From the NCBI GenBank assembly GCA_050302175.1, contig JBNLAN010000006.1, positions 1-48,715 of the forward strand: DNA of 48,715 nucleotides. The letters are read 5' to 3'. A program made the position numbers and the translations under genes. Shown here in pieces: positions 6,675-14,354 of the stretch. The notes beneath the pieces were generated by a model that saw nothing but the letters and a program-made list of their open reading frames with translations, was not told where the DNA came from and ran no database searches. The stretch is from JBNLAN01 sp050302175. GTDB taxonomy: Bacteria; Pseudomonadota; Zetaproteobacteria; Mariprofundales; Mariprofundaceae. Positions within the stretch are counted from its first letter, which is position 1, and every line of letters starts with the position of its first letter.

Positions 6675-8582
6675 TCAAAGGCGCTCGAGAATCCTGTTGT
6701 TGATGGTGATCTCGTGGCGGTCACGTACCGAGGCCATCCAGCGAGCAAAGCGCACCGCGCCCTTGGATTGAACCAGTTTCGCGCGAATTTTATCTGCCTC
6801 GTTACTGAAATTACTCTCATCCGCCGCCTTGATCTCTTTCACCCGTACGATGGCAAGCCCCTGCGGAACTTCGGCTACTTTGCTCAATACGCCCCCCTTG
6901 CCGAGCACAAAGGCTTCACTGAGCACAGCGGGTGAGAGCCAGCTTGCCGAGTCGCCAGCACCGGTATTGCGTACCGGTTTGGAGGTGTAGAGCGGTTGGC
7001 CTGAGCGCTGCGATAGTTGGGAGAGTGAAGCGTTGGAGGCTTCAGTCAGTAATTTCTCAGCTTCCTGTTGGGCCAGTTCCCGGGCGCGAGCCTTGGTGGC
7101 GGCCTCGTAAACCTGCTTGGCGACCTTTGCGAACGGTTGCGCTTCCGGCTCAATGCGCTCAATTGCTTCGATGGCGACAAATTTGCCAGCAATTTCCTGA
7201 ATTTCGACCGCCTGGCCCGGCAATGTTTTGAATGCCGCATCAAGCAAGTCTTTATTGGTAAACAGTGACTCCGCCAAAGCTTCGTCGCGGCTAACCGGCC
7301 CGATCTCTTTTACCTTGAGGTTCAGGCTTTCAGCTGCAGCGCGTAGCGAAGCTTCTCGACCGAGTGCATCGTCCAGATCCTGTGAGAGATCGAATGCCTC
7401 TTTTGAAACGCGCTCATCCAGAAGTCTTTTTTCGATAGCCTTGCGCACATCGGCGAATTTCTTAACTTTCCCGGGGCGGATATCATCCACTCGAATGATG
7501 TGGTAACCAAACTGTGTTTCGATTATACCGCTGGTTTCCCCCTTACCCATGGCGAACACCGCATCTTCAAATTCGGGCACCATTGCTCCGCGCGCAAACC
7601 AGCCAAGATCACCCCCCTTCTCTGCGGAGCCATCGTCGGAAACATCCTTGGCCACTTTGGCGAAATCCTCGCCTTTATCCAGGAGGGATTTGGCAGCTTC
7701 GATTTTGTTGCGAAATTTTGTCTTGGTCTCTTCGCCGATATTGGGCGGAACTTTTACCAGAATATGGCGCGCCTTGCGCTGTTCCGGTGTGCTGTACTTG
7801 GCGATATCGGCATCGTAAACAGCACGGATATCTGCTTCGCTGATCGTCATCTCTCTCTTCAGTGCGGCCGGATCGATCACAGTGATTTCGAACTTCTGAC
7901 GAACCGGTGACATATAATCACTGCTGTGCGCCTCATACCAGGCCTGGGCATCGTCGCTGCTGAGTTTGACGCCCTCCTCAAAGTCGGCAGGGTCGACAAT
8001 CAGGGCTTCGAGAACACGCTTCTCATATTCGAGGGCATATGCTTCGCGCACTTCCTCGTCACTGACCGTGGCCGAGCGCAGAATGCTTTGTTGCAGGGTG
8101 TTGGTCAGCAGGTTCAGGCGCTGTTCGGCTTCAAAATCGGAAGTGGTGCGGAAGCCCATGTTGCGGGTCAGCGCTTTGTAACGCTGCGGGTCGAAAGCGT
8201 TACCGGATCTGAATGCTGGATCATTTTGCACCGATGCCACCAGCACTGATTCGGAAGCGATTAGCCCCATGTTGTGCGCCTCATCGAGGATCAGCCTGCG
8301 GTTGATGATGGTCTGCAAGGTTTCGTCTTTGACCCCAAGTTGTGCTGCCAGCTCTTTCGAAAACTGTTTGCCAAGCATGCGACTGTAGGCGTTTAGCTGG
8401 CGCTTATAAGCTTGGACGAACTCAGCATCGCCGATGGGGGTGCCGTCTACTTCGGCAACCGTTTCGATACGGCTTCCCATGAAATAGTCGCCGATGCCCC
8501 ATAGGGCGAATGAGAGGGCAATCCCGCCTAGTATAAACTTGGCAAGCCATGATTGGGCGTGAGAGCGCATGGATTCGAGCAT
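6675..8582 (-). CDS. ppiD: periplasmic folding chaperone / peptidyl-prolyl isomerase, PpiD type
   Basis: 635 residues from ATG at 8582, chosen because AGAGG lies 7 nt upstream; a TTG six bases earlier lacks this spacing. Domain order: short cytoplasmic tail, one membrane anchor (about residues 14-32, ILGGIALSFALWGIGDYF), SurA_N-like chaperone domain (to about 210), a parvulin domain (about 265-365; RKARHILVKVPP, GGDLGWFARGAMVPEFEDAVFAMGKGE, QFGYHIIRVDDI) and a second, more degenerate C-terminal parvulin-like region. It acts at the periplasmic face of the inner membrane on newly exported outer-membrane proteins. Length matches PpiD (about 620). Confidence 0.93.
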   Translation of the reverse strand: MLESMRSHAQSWLAKFILGGIALSFALWGIGDYFMGSRIETVAEVDGTPIGDAEFVQAYKRQLNAYSRMLGKQFSKELAAQLGVKDETLQTIINRRLILDEAHNMGLIASESVLVASVQNDPAFRSGNAFDPQRYKALTRNMGFRTTSDFEAEQRLNLLTNTLQQSILRSATVSDEEVREAYALEYEKRVLEALIVDPADFEEGVKLSSDDAQAWYEAHSSDYMSPVRQKFEITVIDPAALKREMTISEADIRAVYDADIAKYSTPEQRKARHILVKVPPNIGEETKTKFRNKIEAAKSLLDKGEDFAKVAKDVSDDGSAEKGGDLGWFARGAMVPEFEDAVFAMGKGETSGIIETQFGYHIIRVDDIRPGKVKKFADVRKAIEKRLLDERVSKEAFDLSQDLDDALGREASLRAAAESLNLKVKEIGPVSRDEALAESLFTNKDLLDAAFKTLPGQAVEIQEIAGKFVAIEAIERIEPEAQPFAKVAKQVYEAATKARARELAQQEAEKLLTEASNASLSQLSQRSGQPLYTSKPVRNTGAGDSASWLSPAVLSEAFVLGKGGVLSKVAEVPQGLAIVRVKEIKAADESNFSNEADKIRAKLVQSKGAVRFARWMASVRDRHEITINNRILERL

Positions 8583-8671
8583 GATCAACCTCTGTCAGGT
8601 GATAGGATTTTCAAGGAGGCAGGACGCTACCCAAGCAGGTTGGCAGGTGCAAGCCGGCGGTAAAGTTGCGC

Positions 8672-8699
8672 TTGCGTTTGCCGGTGGCGGGCCTATAAA
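8672..8699 (+). promoter_or_regulatory. putative promoter of the mla-type operon
   Basis: TTGCGT at 8672-8677 and TATAAA at 8694-8699 with a 16-nt spacer. The expected transcription start falls at or within about 2 nt of the mlaE ATG (8708), so the first gene would have little or no 5' leader. No Shine-Dalgarno is seen before the ATG. Confidence 0.5.
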
Positions 8700-8707
8700 T
8701 AACAGGT

Positions 8708-9529
8708 ATGACAACATGGCAGATGTATCTATTGCAGCTCAATGTGCAGGCAGACCGTATTGGCGATGCCACACTGCGCATGGCTGCCGGTGTGCGGCGC
8801 TATTTCATGCTGCTTTGGTATGGGGTGCTGGGCGTGATTGGTCTGGGCTGGCTGCGCAGGCCTGCTGTGCTGCATGTGCTGGTGCGGCAGATTTATTTCA
8901 CCGGTGTGCAGAGTCTGGTCTGGGTGCTGGTGATGATCCTGTTTGCCGGCGTGCTGTCCGTGTTCAATATTGTGGCTTTTGCCAAAGGAATCGAAGACCT
9001 CTCTAAAATCGGCATGCTGATCGGCACCCTGCTGGTGCAGGAGGTCGCCCCCTTGCTGATCACGATCTTTTTGCTGGCGCGCTCCGGGGTGGCGGTGGTG
9101 ACCGAGATCGCCAACATGCATATCAGGGGCGAAGATTTGCTACTTGGCAGCCTTGGGATCGACCGGCAGGAGTATCTATATCTGCCACGCATGATGGCGT
9201 TTGCGCTTTGCGGAGTGGTGCTCACCTTTATGTTTGTTGCACTGAGCATCTGGTTTGGCGGACTGGTGGTGGCCTGGCAGCAGGAGATGAATCTGGGGCA
9301 GTTTCTGGTTGAGGTGAAACGCAGTACCGGTTTGAGCAGCCTGCTGATGATGGCGGGCAAGGGTTTTTTCTATCCGCTTTTGTGTTGTGTGCTTTTGATC
9401 GATCAGGGCTGCAGGGTTGGCCGTGATCCAAATGAAATACCGGTTCGTTCGACCAATGGTGTGGTCTGGTCGCTAATGATGATTATTTTGCTGGATGTGG
9501 TGATCGGCATTCTCTGGAGTTTCCTGTGA
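8708..9529 (+). CDS. mlaE: MlaE-type permease of an MCE lipid transporter
   Basis: 273 residues, five or six membrane segments. The MlaE/YrbE family permease forms the inner-membrane channel of MlaFEDB-like phospholipid transporters. Typical features: FTGVQSLVWVLVMILFAGV, VQEVAPLLITIFLLARSGVAVVTEIANMHIRGE (coupling region), YLYLPRMMAFALCGVVLTFMF, and GKGFFYPLLCCVLLIDQGCRVGRDPNEIPVRSTNGVV. The sequence lacks obvious deletions. Stop overlaps the GTG start of the next gene (GTGA). Confidence 0.93.
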   Translation: MTTWQMYLLQLNVQADRIGDATLRMAAGVRRYFMLLWYGVLGVIGLGWLRRPAVLHVLVRQIYFTGVQSLVWVLVMILFAGVLSVFNIVAFAKGIEDLSKIGMLIGTLLVQEVAPLLITIFLLARSGVAVVTEIANMHIRGEDLLLGSLGIDRQEYLYLPRMMAFALCGVVLTFMFVALSIWFGGLVVAWQQEMNLGQFLVEVKRSTGLSSLLMMAGKGFFYPLLCCVLLIDQGCRVGRDPNEIPVRSTNGVVWSLMMIILLDVVIGILWSFL

Positions 9530-10161
9530 GTGTGCTGCACTGGCGTGATATGCCGCTGTCAGGGGGCTCTGAGTGGTCCGGATATGTTGCTTCCGGCGAA
9601 AGAGTGCATGCAGTTGCGCCGCTACCCGATCAGTTCGATTGGCTCGATCACTGTTATCGCAGCGAAAAGGAGCAGCATGTCTGGCGTATCTGGCTGGAGA
9701 CGGGTTCTGATAGCCGGCGCTCGGGTTCGCAGGAGTTTTTCGGTAACGTATCCAGCATGCTGGTCGGGCGGGGATTAATGGCCAATCTCAGCATGCGGGA
9801 GAATTTGCTACTCCCTTTTCTATATAGAACTGATGGCGAGGCGTTGGCCAGGGCGGCAGAGGCGGTGGATGGCGTGGCGGAATATCTGGGGATGGAGGAT
9901 CACCTGGATGAGCGCGCGGGAGAACGCTCGACCTATACGCATGCATTGGTCAGTCTGGGTCGATGTATGCTACAACGCCCCGAGATAATTATCATTCAGG
10001 ATATCTATATTGGAATGATGCCAGAGCGTGCAGCGAAATTCAGGGAGCTGTCGTTGCCGGTGTTTGATGAGTTGCAATCGGGCATACTCTATTTTTCCGG
10101 GTCGCAACATGAGGGCTCGGGGCTTAGGTTCGATCGGACTATTTTGGCGGAGGGGGATTAA
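9526..10161 (+). CDS. degenerate MlaF-like ABC ATPase subunit
   Basis: 211 residues, GTG start coupled to mlaE. The place in the operon and remnants of the fold (MANLSMRENLLLPFLYR after the Q-loop position; HALVSLGRCMLQRPEIIIIQDIYIG in the signature/Walker B position; DRTILAEGD at the end) identify an ABC nucleotide-binding domain of the MlaF type. The catalytic motifs are eroded: APLPDQFDWLDH stands where the GxxGxGKST Walker A should be, the Q-loop Gln is missing, the LSGGQ-like signature reads ERSTYTH, and Walker B ends QD rather than DE. Frame is open and there are no frameshifts, so it appears to be a maintained protein that cannot hydrolyse ATP in the normal way. Shorter than MlaF (about 270). 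Confidence 0.8.
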   Translation: MSVLHWRDMPLSGGSEWSGYVASGERVHAVAPLPDQFDWLDHCYRSEKEQHVWRIWLETGSDSRRSGSQEFFGNVSSMLVGRGLMANLSMRENLLLPFLYRTDGEALARAAEAVDGVAEYLGMEDHLDERAGERSTYTHALVSLGRCMLQRPEIIIIQDIYIGMMPERAAKFRELSLPVFDELQSGILYFSGSQHEGSGLRFDRTILAEGD

Positions 10162-10190
10162 TGTTCGGGTTGCGGAAAGGGAGGGCTTGA

Positions 10191-11171
10191 GTGCAACGGT
10201 TCCTGGCTGATTCGATGCGGCGACAGGTCGGCTGGTTTGTGCTGATTGGGCTGGGCACACTGGTGCTGGCTCTGATTGTGATCAGTTTTCGTACTGATGT
10301 GTTTGCCAAGAAATTCTATCTTTCATTATCTCCTGAATCGGCAACTTCATTCTATGAAGGTCAGCCGGTCAAATTTCAGGGCTTCACGATTGGTCGTGTC
10401 GCCGATATCGAGCTTCTGGAGCATGGGAAGGTGAATATTTCACTGCGCCTGCTGGATCGCTATCGCAGCATGTTGCATCAGGAGGCCACGGCGCAGCTGA
10501 CCAAGGAGGGGCTAATCGGGGAGCAGATCGTGGCCGTGACCGCCGGGAATGCCAATTTGCCGCTGCTGAGGGATGGCGATGCGATTGACTATGAAACGGA
10601 AGCGTCGCTTGAGCAGTTGCTTAGCGATTTGAAACCGGCGGTTGCCAACGCCGATGTGCTGCTGCGCGAGCTCGCCCAGTTGGCGGTGTGGCTCAATGAT
10701 CCGTATGGAAGCTTTAGAACGACCATGACCGGACTTGGAGATGCGGCAGGAGGGCTAAAGGGTGAGCGGGTCGGGCAGGCCATTGATCGCCTTAATGCTG
10801 CGCTTGCACATATTGAAACTGTGGCGGGAGGAATGGCAAAAACCGATGTGGCCGGAAAGCTGTCGACCTCATTGGGATCGCTCAGTGTGGTGATGAAAAA
10901 TATCGAGCCGATGTCTGAAGAGCTGCGCACGCAGGGGCCGGAAATGGTGAAGCATCTACAGGAGCTTTCGGCCTCATTACGCACCGTCTCTGCTGACCTG
11001 GAAGAGATGACGCCTGAACTCCCCGGGTTGGCTCGCGAAACTCGCAAGGCCGTACAACAGGTCGAGTCGATTCTGGATGGTTTGCAAGGATCCTGGCTGT
11101 TTGGGTCTGATCCGGTTGAGCCGGATGAAGATGCGCAGGTGGCTGGGCCCGCACTGGATATGCAGCCATGA
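10191..11171 (+). CDS. mlaD: MCE-domain lipid-binding protein, MlaD type with a long C-terminal helix region
   Basis: 326 residues from GTG with GGGAGGG upstream. One N-terminal membrane anchor (about 15-34), a single MCE domain (about 38-125; FYEGQPVKFQGFTIGRVADIEL, EATAQLTKEGLIGEQIVAV), then about 170 residues that are largely helical with regular Leu/Val spacing (coiled-coil-like), and an acidic tail. Classical MlaD is about 180 residues, so the helical extension is unusual and recalls tunnel-forming MCE proteins. Binds phospholipid in the periplasm at the MlaE complex. ATGA overlap with the lipoprotein gene. Confidence 0.9.
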   Translation: MQRFLADSMRRQVGWFVLIGLGTLVLALIVISFRTDVFAKKFYLSLSPESATSFYEGQPVKFQGFTIGRVADIELLEHGKVNISLRLLDRYRSMLHQEATAQLTKEGLIGEQIVAVTAGNANLPLLRDGDAIDYETEASLEQLLSDLKPAVANADVLLRELAQLAVWLNDPYGSFRTTMTGLGDAAGGLKGERVGQAIDRLNAALAHIETVAGGMAKTDVAGKLSTSLGSLSVVMKNIEPMSEELRTQGPEMVKHLQELSASLRTVSADLEEMTPELPGLARETRKAVQQVESILDGLQGSWLFGSDPVEPDEDAQVAGPALDMQP

Positions 11172-12052
11172 AAAAGCTCACGCTCTTTCTTGTTGTTGTC
11201 ATGCTCTCGGCTTGTGGCGGTAGCAACAAGCCGAAGATTGTGAATCCCTATACGGAGGTGGCCCGCAGCCATGCGACAGAGGGTGTGATTGCCATGCAGC
11301 GGGAGCGCTGGGTGTTTGCCGAGACGCTGTTCGAGCGTTCACTGGCAGCAGCGCAACTGGCTGATGAGCCGGAACTGATTATCAATGCCTGGTATAACCT
11401 TGGCACAACCCGGGCGGCAATGGGCAAGCGCAAAGAGGCCCAGGAGGCGTTTTCTCAGGTGATTTCGATGGCCTCTCTGCATGGTTTCCCGGTGGTACAG
11501 AAACGTGCTGAAATAGGGATCGCGTTGCTGCAAGCTGCGGCAGGTGAGCCTGCCATGCAGCCCGATGTATTATCGTCGAGCCTGCCTGCTGATCTGCATC
11601 TGGCGGTAGCCCGACTTGCCCAGTACCAGGGCAGAAGCGATGTGGCAAAAGAGGAGTATCGGCTGGTATTACGTCAAGCGGCTAATAGCCGAGGGGGGAT
11701 GCAGTTCAAGGCGAAAGCACATTTAGGTCTTGCGATGTTGGCGAGGGCTGCCGGGGATGCGCAAAAAGAGGCTGTTGAGCTGGAAGATGCGCTTGCACTG
11801 TGTCGTAAGGCGGGTGCTCCACGCATTGCTGCACATGCTCTGCTGATGAAGGCTGATGTGCTGGAGGATGATGCGAAGCGGCACGATGCGTTGCTGCGTG
11901 CCCTTGTGATTTATCAGAATCTGGGAGATATTCGCGGTCAGAGGGCAAGCCTTGAGAAACTGGTGGGGCTTGACGATGGAGTTGCAAATGAACAGCAGGC
12001 GAAACAGTACCGTAAAGCCCTTCAAATGCTGGAGGATGGCGCAAAGCAATAG
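11168..12052 (+). CDS. TPR-like lipoprotein of the mla-type operon
   Basis: 294 residues. Lipoprotein signal with lipobox LSAC (Cys16). The mature part is helical with several tetratricopeptide-like pairs (AWYNLGTTRAAMGKRKEAQEAFSQVI, LAQYQGRSDVAKEEYRLVL, HLGLAMLARAAGDAQKEAVELEDAL). MCE operons commonly include an auxiliary lipoprotein, but the usual ABC_trans_aux/LptE-like fold is not what is seen here. Likely a periplasm-facing scaffold; exact role unknown. Confidence 0.75.
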   Translation: MKKLTLFLVVVMLSACGGSNKPKIVNPYTEVARSHATEGVIAMQRERWVFAETLFERSLAAAQLADEPELIINAWYNLGTTRAAMGKRKEAQEAFSQVISMASLHGFPVVQKRAEIGIALLQAAAGEPAMQPDVLSSSLPADLHLAVARLAQYQGRSDVAKEEYRLVLRQAANSRGGMQFKAKAHLGLAMLARAAGDAQKEAVELEDALALCRKAGAPRIAAHALLMKADVLEDDAKRHDALLRALVIYQNLGDIRGQRASLEKLVGLDDGVANEQQAKQYRKALQMLEDGAKQ

Positions 12053-12079
12053 TCTAGGTTGCAGAGGTAAGACTGATTT

Positions 12080-12520
12080 ATGAAAGCGGCTTCTGGCAGC
12101 AAACAGTTCAGTTGCCGGGTGAGTAGCGATTGCGACTGCGTGCAGATTTTGCTGTCGATGGCGGAGGTGTTTGCGGCACGGGCCGGGCTTGATGGTATCG
12201 AAGCCAATCGGGTCGTTTTGGCGGTAGATGAGCTGTTTGCCAATATTGTCCGGCATGGTTACGCCGAGGCACCTGGTGCTGTGGATGTGGAAGCGGCAAT
12301 TGTAAGTGGTGGCAGCGATATGGAACTGCGGTTTTCCTTCCGTGATTATGCAGAGCCTGTTGCAAAGCTCGAAGATTTGAAAGGCCGCGATCTTGACAAG
12401 GTTTGCCCAGGGGGATTGGGCTTGCATCTGATCCGTATGGTGATGGATGAGGTGACGCATGAAGTGCTGCCGGACGGTAATCGCTGGATGTTGATCCGGC
12501 GTGTCGCGCTGCAGCAATGA
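12080..12520 (+). CDS. GHKL ATPase, anti-sigma (RsbW/SpoIIAB-like) type
   Basis: 146 residues, a single HATPase_c_2 domain. N box AVDELFANIVRHGY (Glu51, Asn55) and the G box CPGGLGLHLIRMVMDEV are intact, so ATP binding is expected. Proteins of this kind phosphorylate STAS partners in partner-switching systems; the STAS gene follows 25 nt downstream. No sigma factor or SpoIIE-type phosphatase is in the window. Confidence 0.87.
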   Translation: MKAASGSKQFSCRVSSDCDCVQILLSMAEVFAARAGLDGIEANRVVLAVDELFANIVRHGYAEAPGAVDVEAAIVSGGSDMELRFSFRDYAEPVAKLEDLKGRDLDKVCPGGLGLHLIRMVMDEVTHEVLPDGNRWMLIRRVALQQ

Positions 12521-12545
12521 TATCGACGGGAGGCAGGGGATTGCA

Positions 12546-12875
12546 ATGAAGCTTGAGATAACAGAAGAGCAAAATAAGGATGGTTATGTACAGCTGACGG
12601 TGAACGGTGAGGTGAACATCCATACTTCGCCGAAGCTCCGGGAGCGGCTTAAACCACTATTGAATGAGAGTAATTCTGAAGTGCATGTGCTACTGGATGG
12701 CGTCCATTTCATGGACTCATCCGGGATTGCCACATTGGTGGAAGGGTTGCAGTGGAGCCGTACTTCAGGGGGGCGGTTTGTCTTGTCGGGGCTGACCCCG
12801 ACGGTCAGGGATGTATTTTCGCTGGCGAAACTGGATACGGTATTTGAGATTGTTGAGAGCAGTGAGTCAGCATGA
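12546..12875 (+). CDS. STAS-domain protein (anti-sigma antagonist or MlaB-like)
   Basis: 109 residues from ATG 12546, which has GGGAGG upstream; an earlier GTG at 12501 lies inside the preceding gene. STAS fold with the phosphorylation loop MDSSGIATL (Ser58/Ser59), the hallmark of SpoIIAA/RsbV antagonists. In E. coli the STAS protein of the Mla complex is MlaB, so either role fits: partner of the GHKL kinase just upstream, or a subunit of the MlaE/MlaF-like complex. Stop overlaps the ubiD ATG (ATGA). Confidence 0.87.
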   Translation: MKLEITEEQNKDGYVQLTVNGEVNIHTSPKLRERLKPLLNESNSEVHVLLDGVHFMDSSGIATLVEGLQWSRTSGGRFVLSGLTPTVRDVFSLAKLDTVFEIVESSESA

Positions 12876-14332
12876 GCTTTGCCGATATGCGTGCCTTTAT
12901 GGCGGAGCTGGAAGCCAGAGGACTGCTCAAGCGCATTACGGTGCCGGTTCGTAAGGAGCTGGAGTTAACTGAAATTTCCGATCGGGTGCTCAAGGCAGGC
13001 GGGCCTGCCCTGCTGTTTGAAAATGTCGAGGGTAGCTCCATGCCGGTCTTGACCAATCTTTTTGGCACTGCCGAACGCATTGCCATGGGCATGGGGCGGC
13101 AGTCGGTCGAGGAGCTGTCTGAGGTGGGCCAGCTACTTGCTTTTTTGAAGGAGCCGGAGCCGCCCAAGGGGCTGAAGGATGCCTGGTCGAAGTTGCCGGT
13201 GTTCAAACAGGTTCTGAACATGGCGCCAAAGCAGGTTAAAAACGCGCCGTGGAAACAGCTGGTGCTAAAAGGAGAAGAGGTCGATCTCTCTCGCCTGCCA
13301 GTGCAGACCTGCTGGCCGGAGGATGCCGGTCCGCTCATTACCTGGGGTTTGGTGGTAACCAAGGGGCCGCACAAGGAGCGGCAAAACCTTGGCATATATC
13401 GGCAGCAGGTGATTGGGCGCAACAAGCTGATTATGCGCTGGCTCAAGCATCGCGGCGGTGCGCTTGATCATCAGGAGGCGAAGGCATCCGGAGTTGATCG
13501 CTTCCCTTGTGCCGTGGTGCTCGGCGCTGATCCGGCCACGATCCTTGCGGCTGTCACTCCCATCCCCGACACTCTTTCTGAATATCAGTTCGCTGGCTTG
13601 TTGCGTGGCGAGAAGACGGTGCTGACCGACTGTATCAGCGTGCCACTTCAGGTACCGGCCTCAAGCGAGATTGTGCTCGAGGGGTATATCTCTTTTGATG
13701 AGTATGCCGAGGAGGGGCCGTTCGGAGATCACACCGGCTATTACAATGAGGTGGAGCGTTTTCCGGTGTTTACGGTTGAAACCATGAGCATGCGTAAAGA
13801 TGCTATTTATCACTCCACCTACACTGGTAAGCCGCCCGATGAGCCTGCGGTTCTGGGTTTGGCATTTAACGAAATTTTTGTGCCGATCCTGAAGAAACAG
13901 TTTCCGGAGATTGTCGATTTCTATTTGCCGATGGAGGGGTGCTCCTATCGGGTGGCGGTGGTATCGATCAGGAAGGGGTATGCAGGACACGCCAAGCGGG
14001 TGATGTTCGGTATCTGGAGCTATCTGCGGCAGTTCATGTACACCAAATTTATTATTGTCGTGGACGATGATATCGATTGCCGTTCATGGCCGGAAGTGAT
14101 CTGGGCGATTTCGACGCGCTCGGATCCGGTGCGCGATTTCACCTTCGCTGAGCGTACGCCGATCGATTATCTCGATTTTGCTTCGCCGGTGGCGGGGCTT
14201 GGTTCCAAGGTGGGGATTGATGCCACCAATAAGTGGGAGGGAGAAACCGGACGCGAGTGGGGGCGGCCAATCCGCATGTCTGAAGATGTTGTAAAGCATG
14301 TGGATGCCATCTGGGGTGACTTGGGTCTATGA
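12872..14332 (+). CDS. ubiD: UbiD-family prenylated-FMN decarboxylase (polyprenyl-4-hydroxybenzoate carboxy-lyase)
   Basis: 486 residues (E. coli UbiD 497). It removes the carboxyl group of 3-polyprenyl-4-hydroxybenzoate in ubiquinone synthesis. Conserved blocks: LLFENVEGSSMPVLTNLFGT, QTCWPEDAGPLITWGLVVTKGP, NLGIYRQQVIGRNKLIMRWLKHRGGA, PCAVVLGADPATILAAVTPIPDTLSEYQFAGLLRG, FDEYAEEGPFGDHTGYYNEVERFPVF (catalytic Glu region), and YTKFIIVVDDDID. The prenyl-FMN supplier UbiX is not in the window. Part of the mla-type transcript by overlap. Confidence 0.95.
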   Translation: MSFADMRAFMAELEARGLLKRITVPVRKELELTEISDRVLKAGGPALLFENVEGSSMPVLTNLFGTAERIAMGMGRQSVEELSEVGQLLAFLKEPEPPKGLKDAWSKLPVFKQVLNMAPKQVKNAPWKQLVLKGEEVDLSRLPVQTCWPEDAGPLITWGLVVTKGPHKERQNLGIYRQQVIGRNKLIMRWLKHRGGALDHQEAKASGVDRFPCAVVLGADPATILAAVTPIPDTLSEYQFAGLLRGEKTVLTDCISVPLQVPASSEIVLEGYISFDEYAEEGPFGDHTGYYNEVERFPVFTVETMSMRKDAIYHSTYTGKPPDEPAVLGLAFNEIFVPILKKQFPEIVDFYLPMEGCSYRVAVVSIRKGYAGHAKRVMFGIWSYLRQFMYTKFIIVVDDDIDCRSWPEVIWAISTRSDPVRDFTFAERTPIDYLDFASPVAGLGSKVGIDATNKWEGETGREWGRPIRMSEDVVKHVDAIWGDLGL

Positions 14333-14354
14333 TGCAGACAACAGGAGTAATCTC

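Noticed and set aside
9526..10161. Frameshift or truncation as the reason for the missing MlaF motifs
   Set aside because: The frame is open end to end, keeps the fold order and both overlaps; other frames give no Walker A or signature motif.
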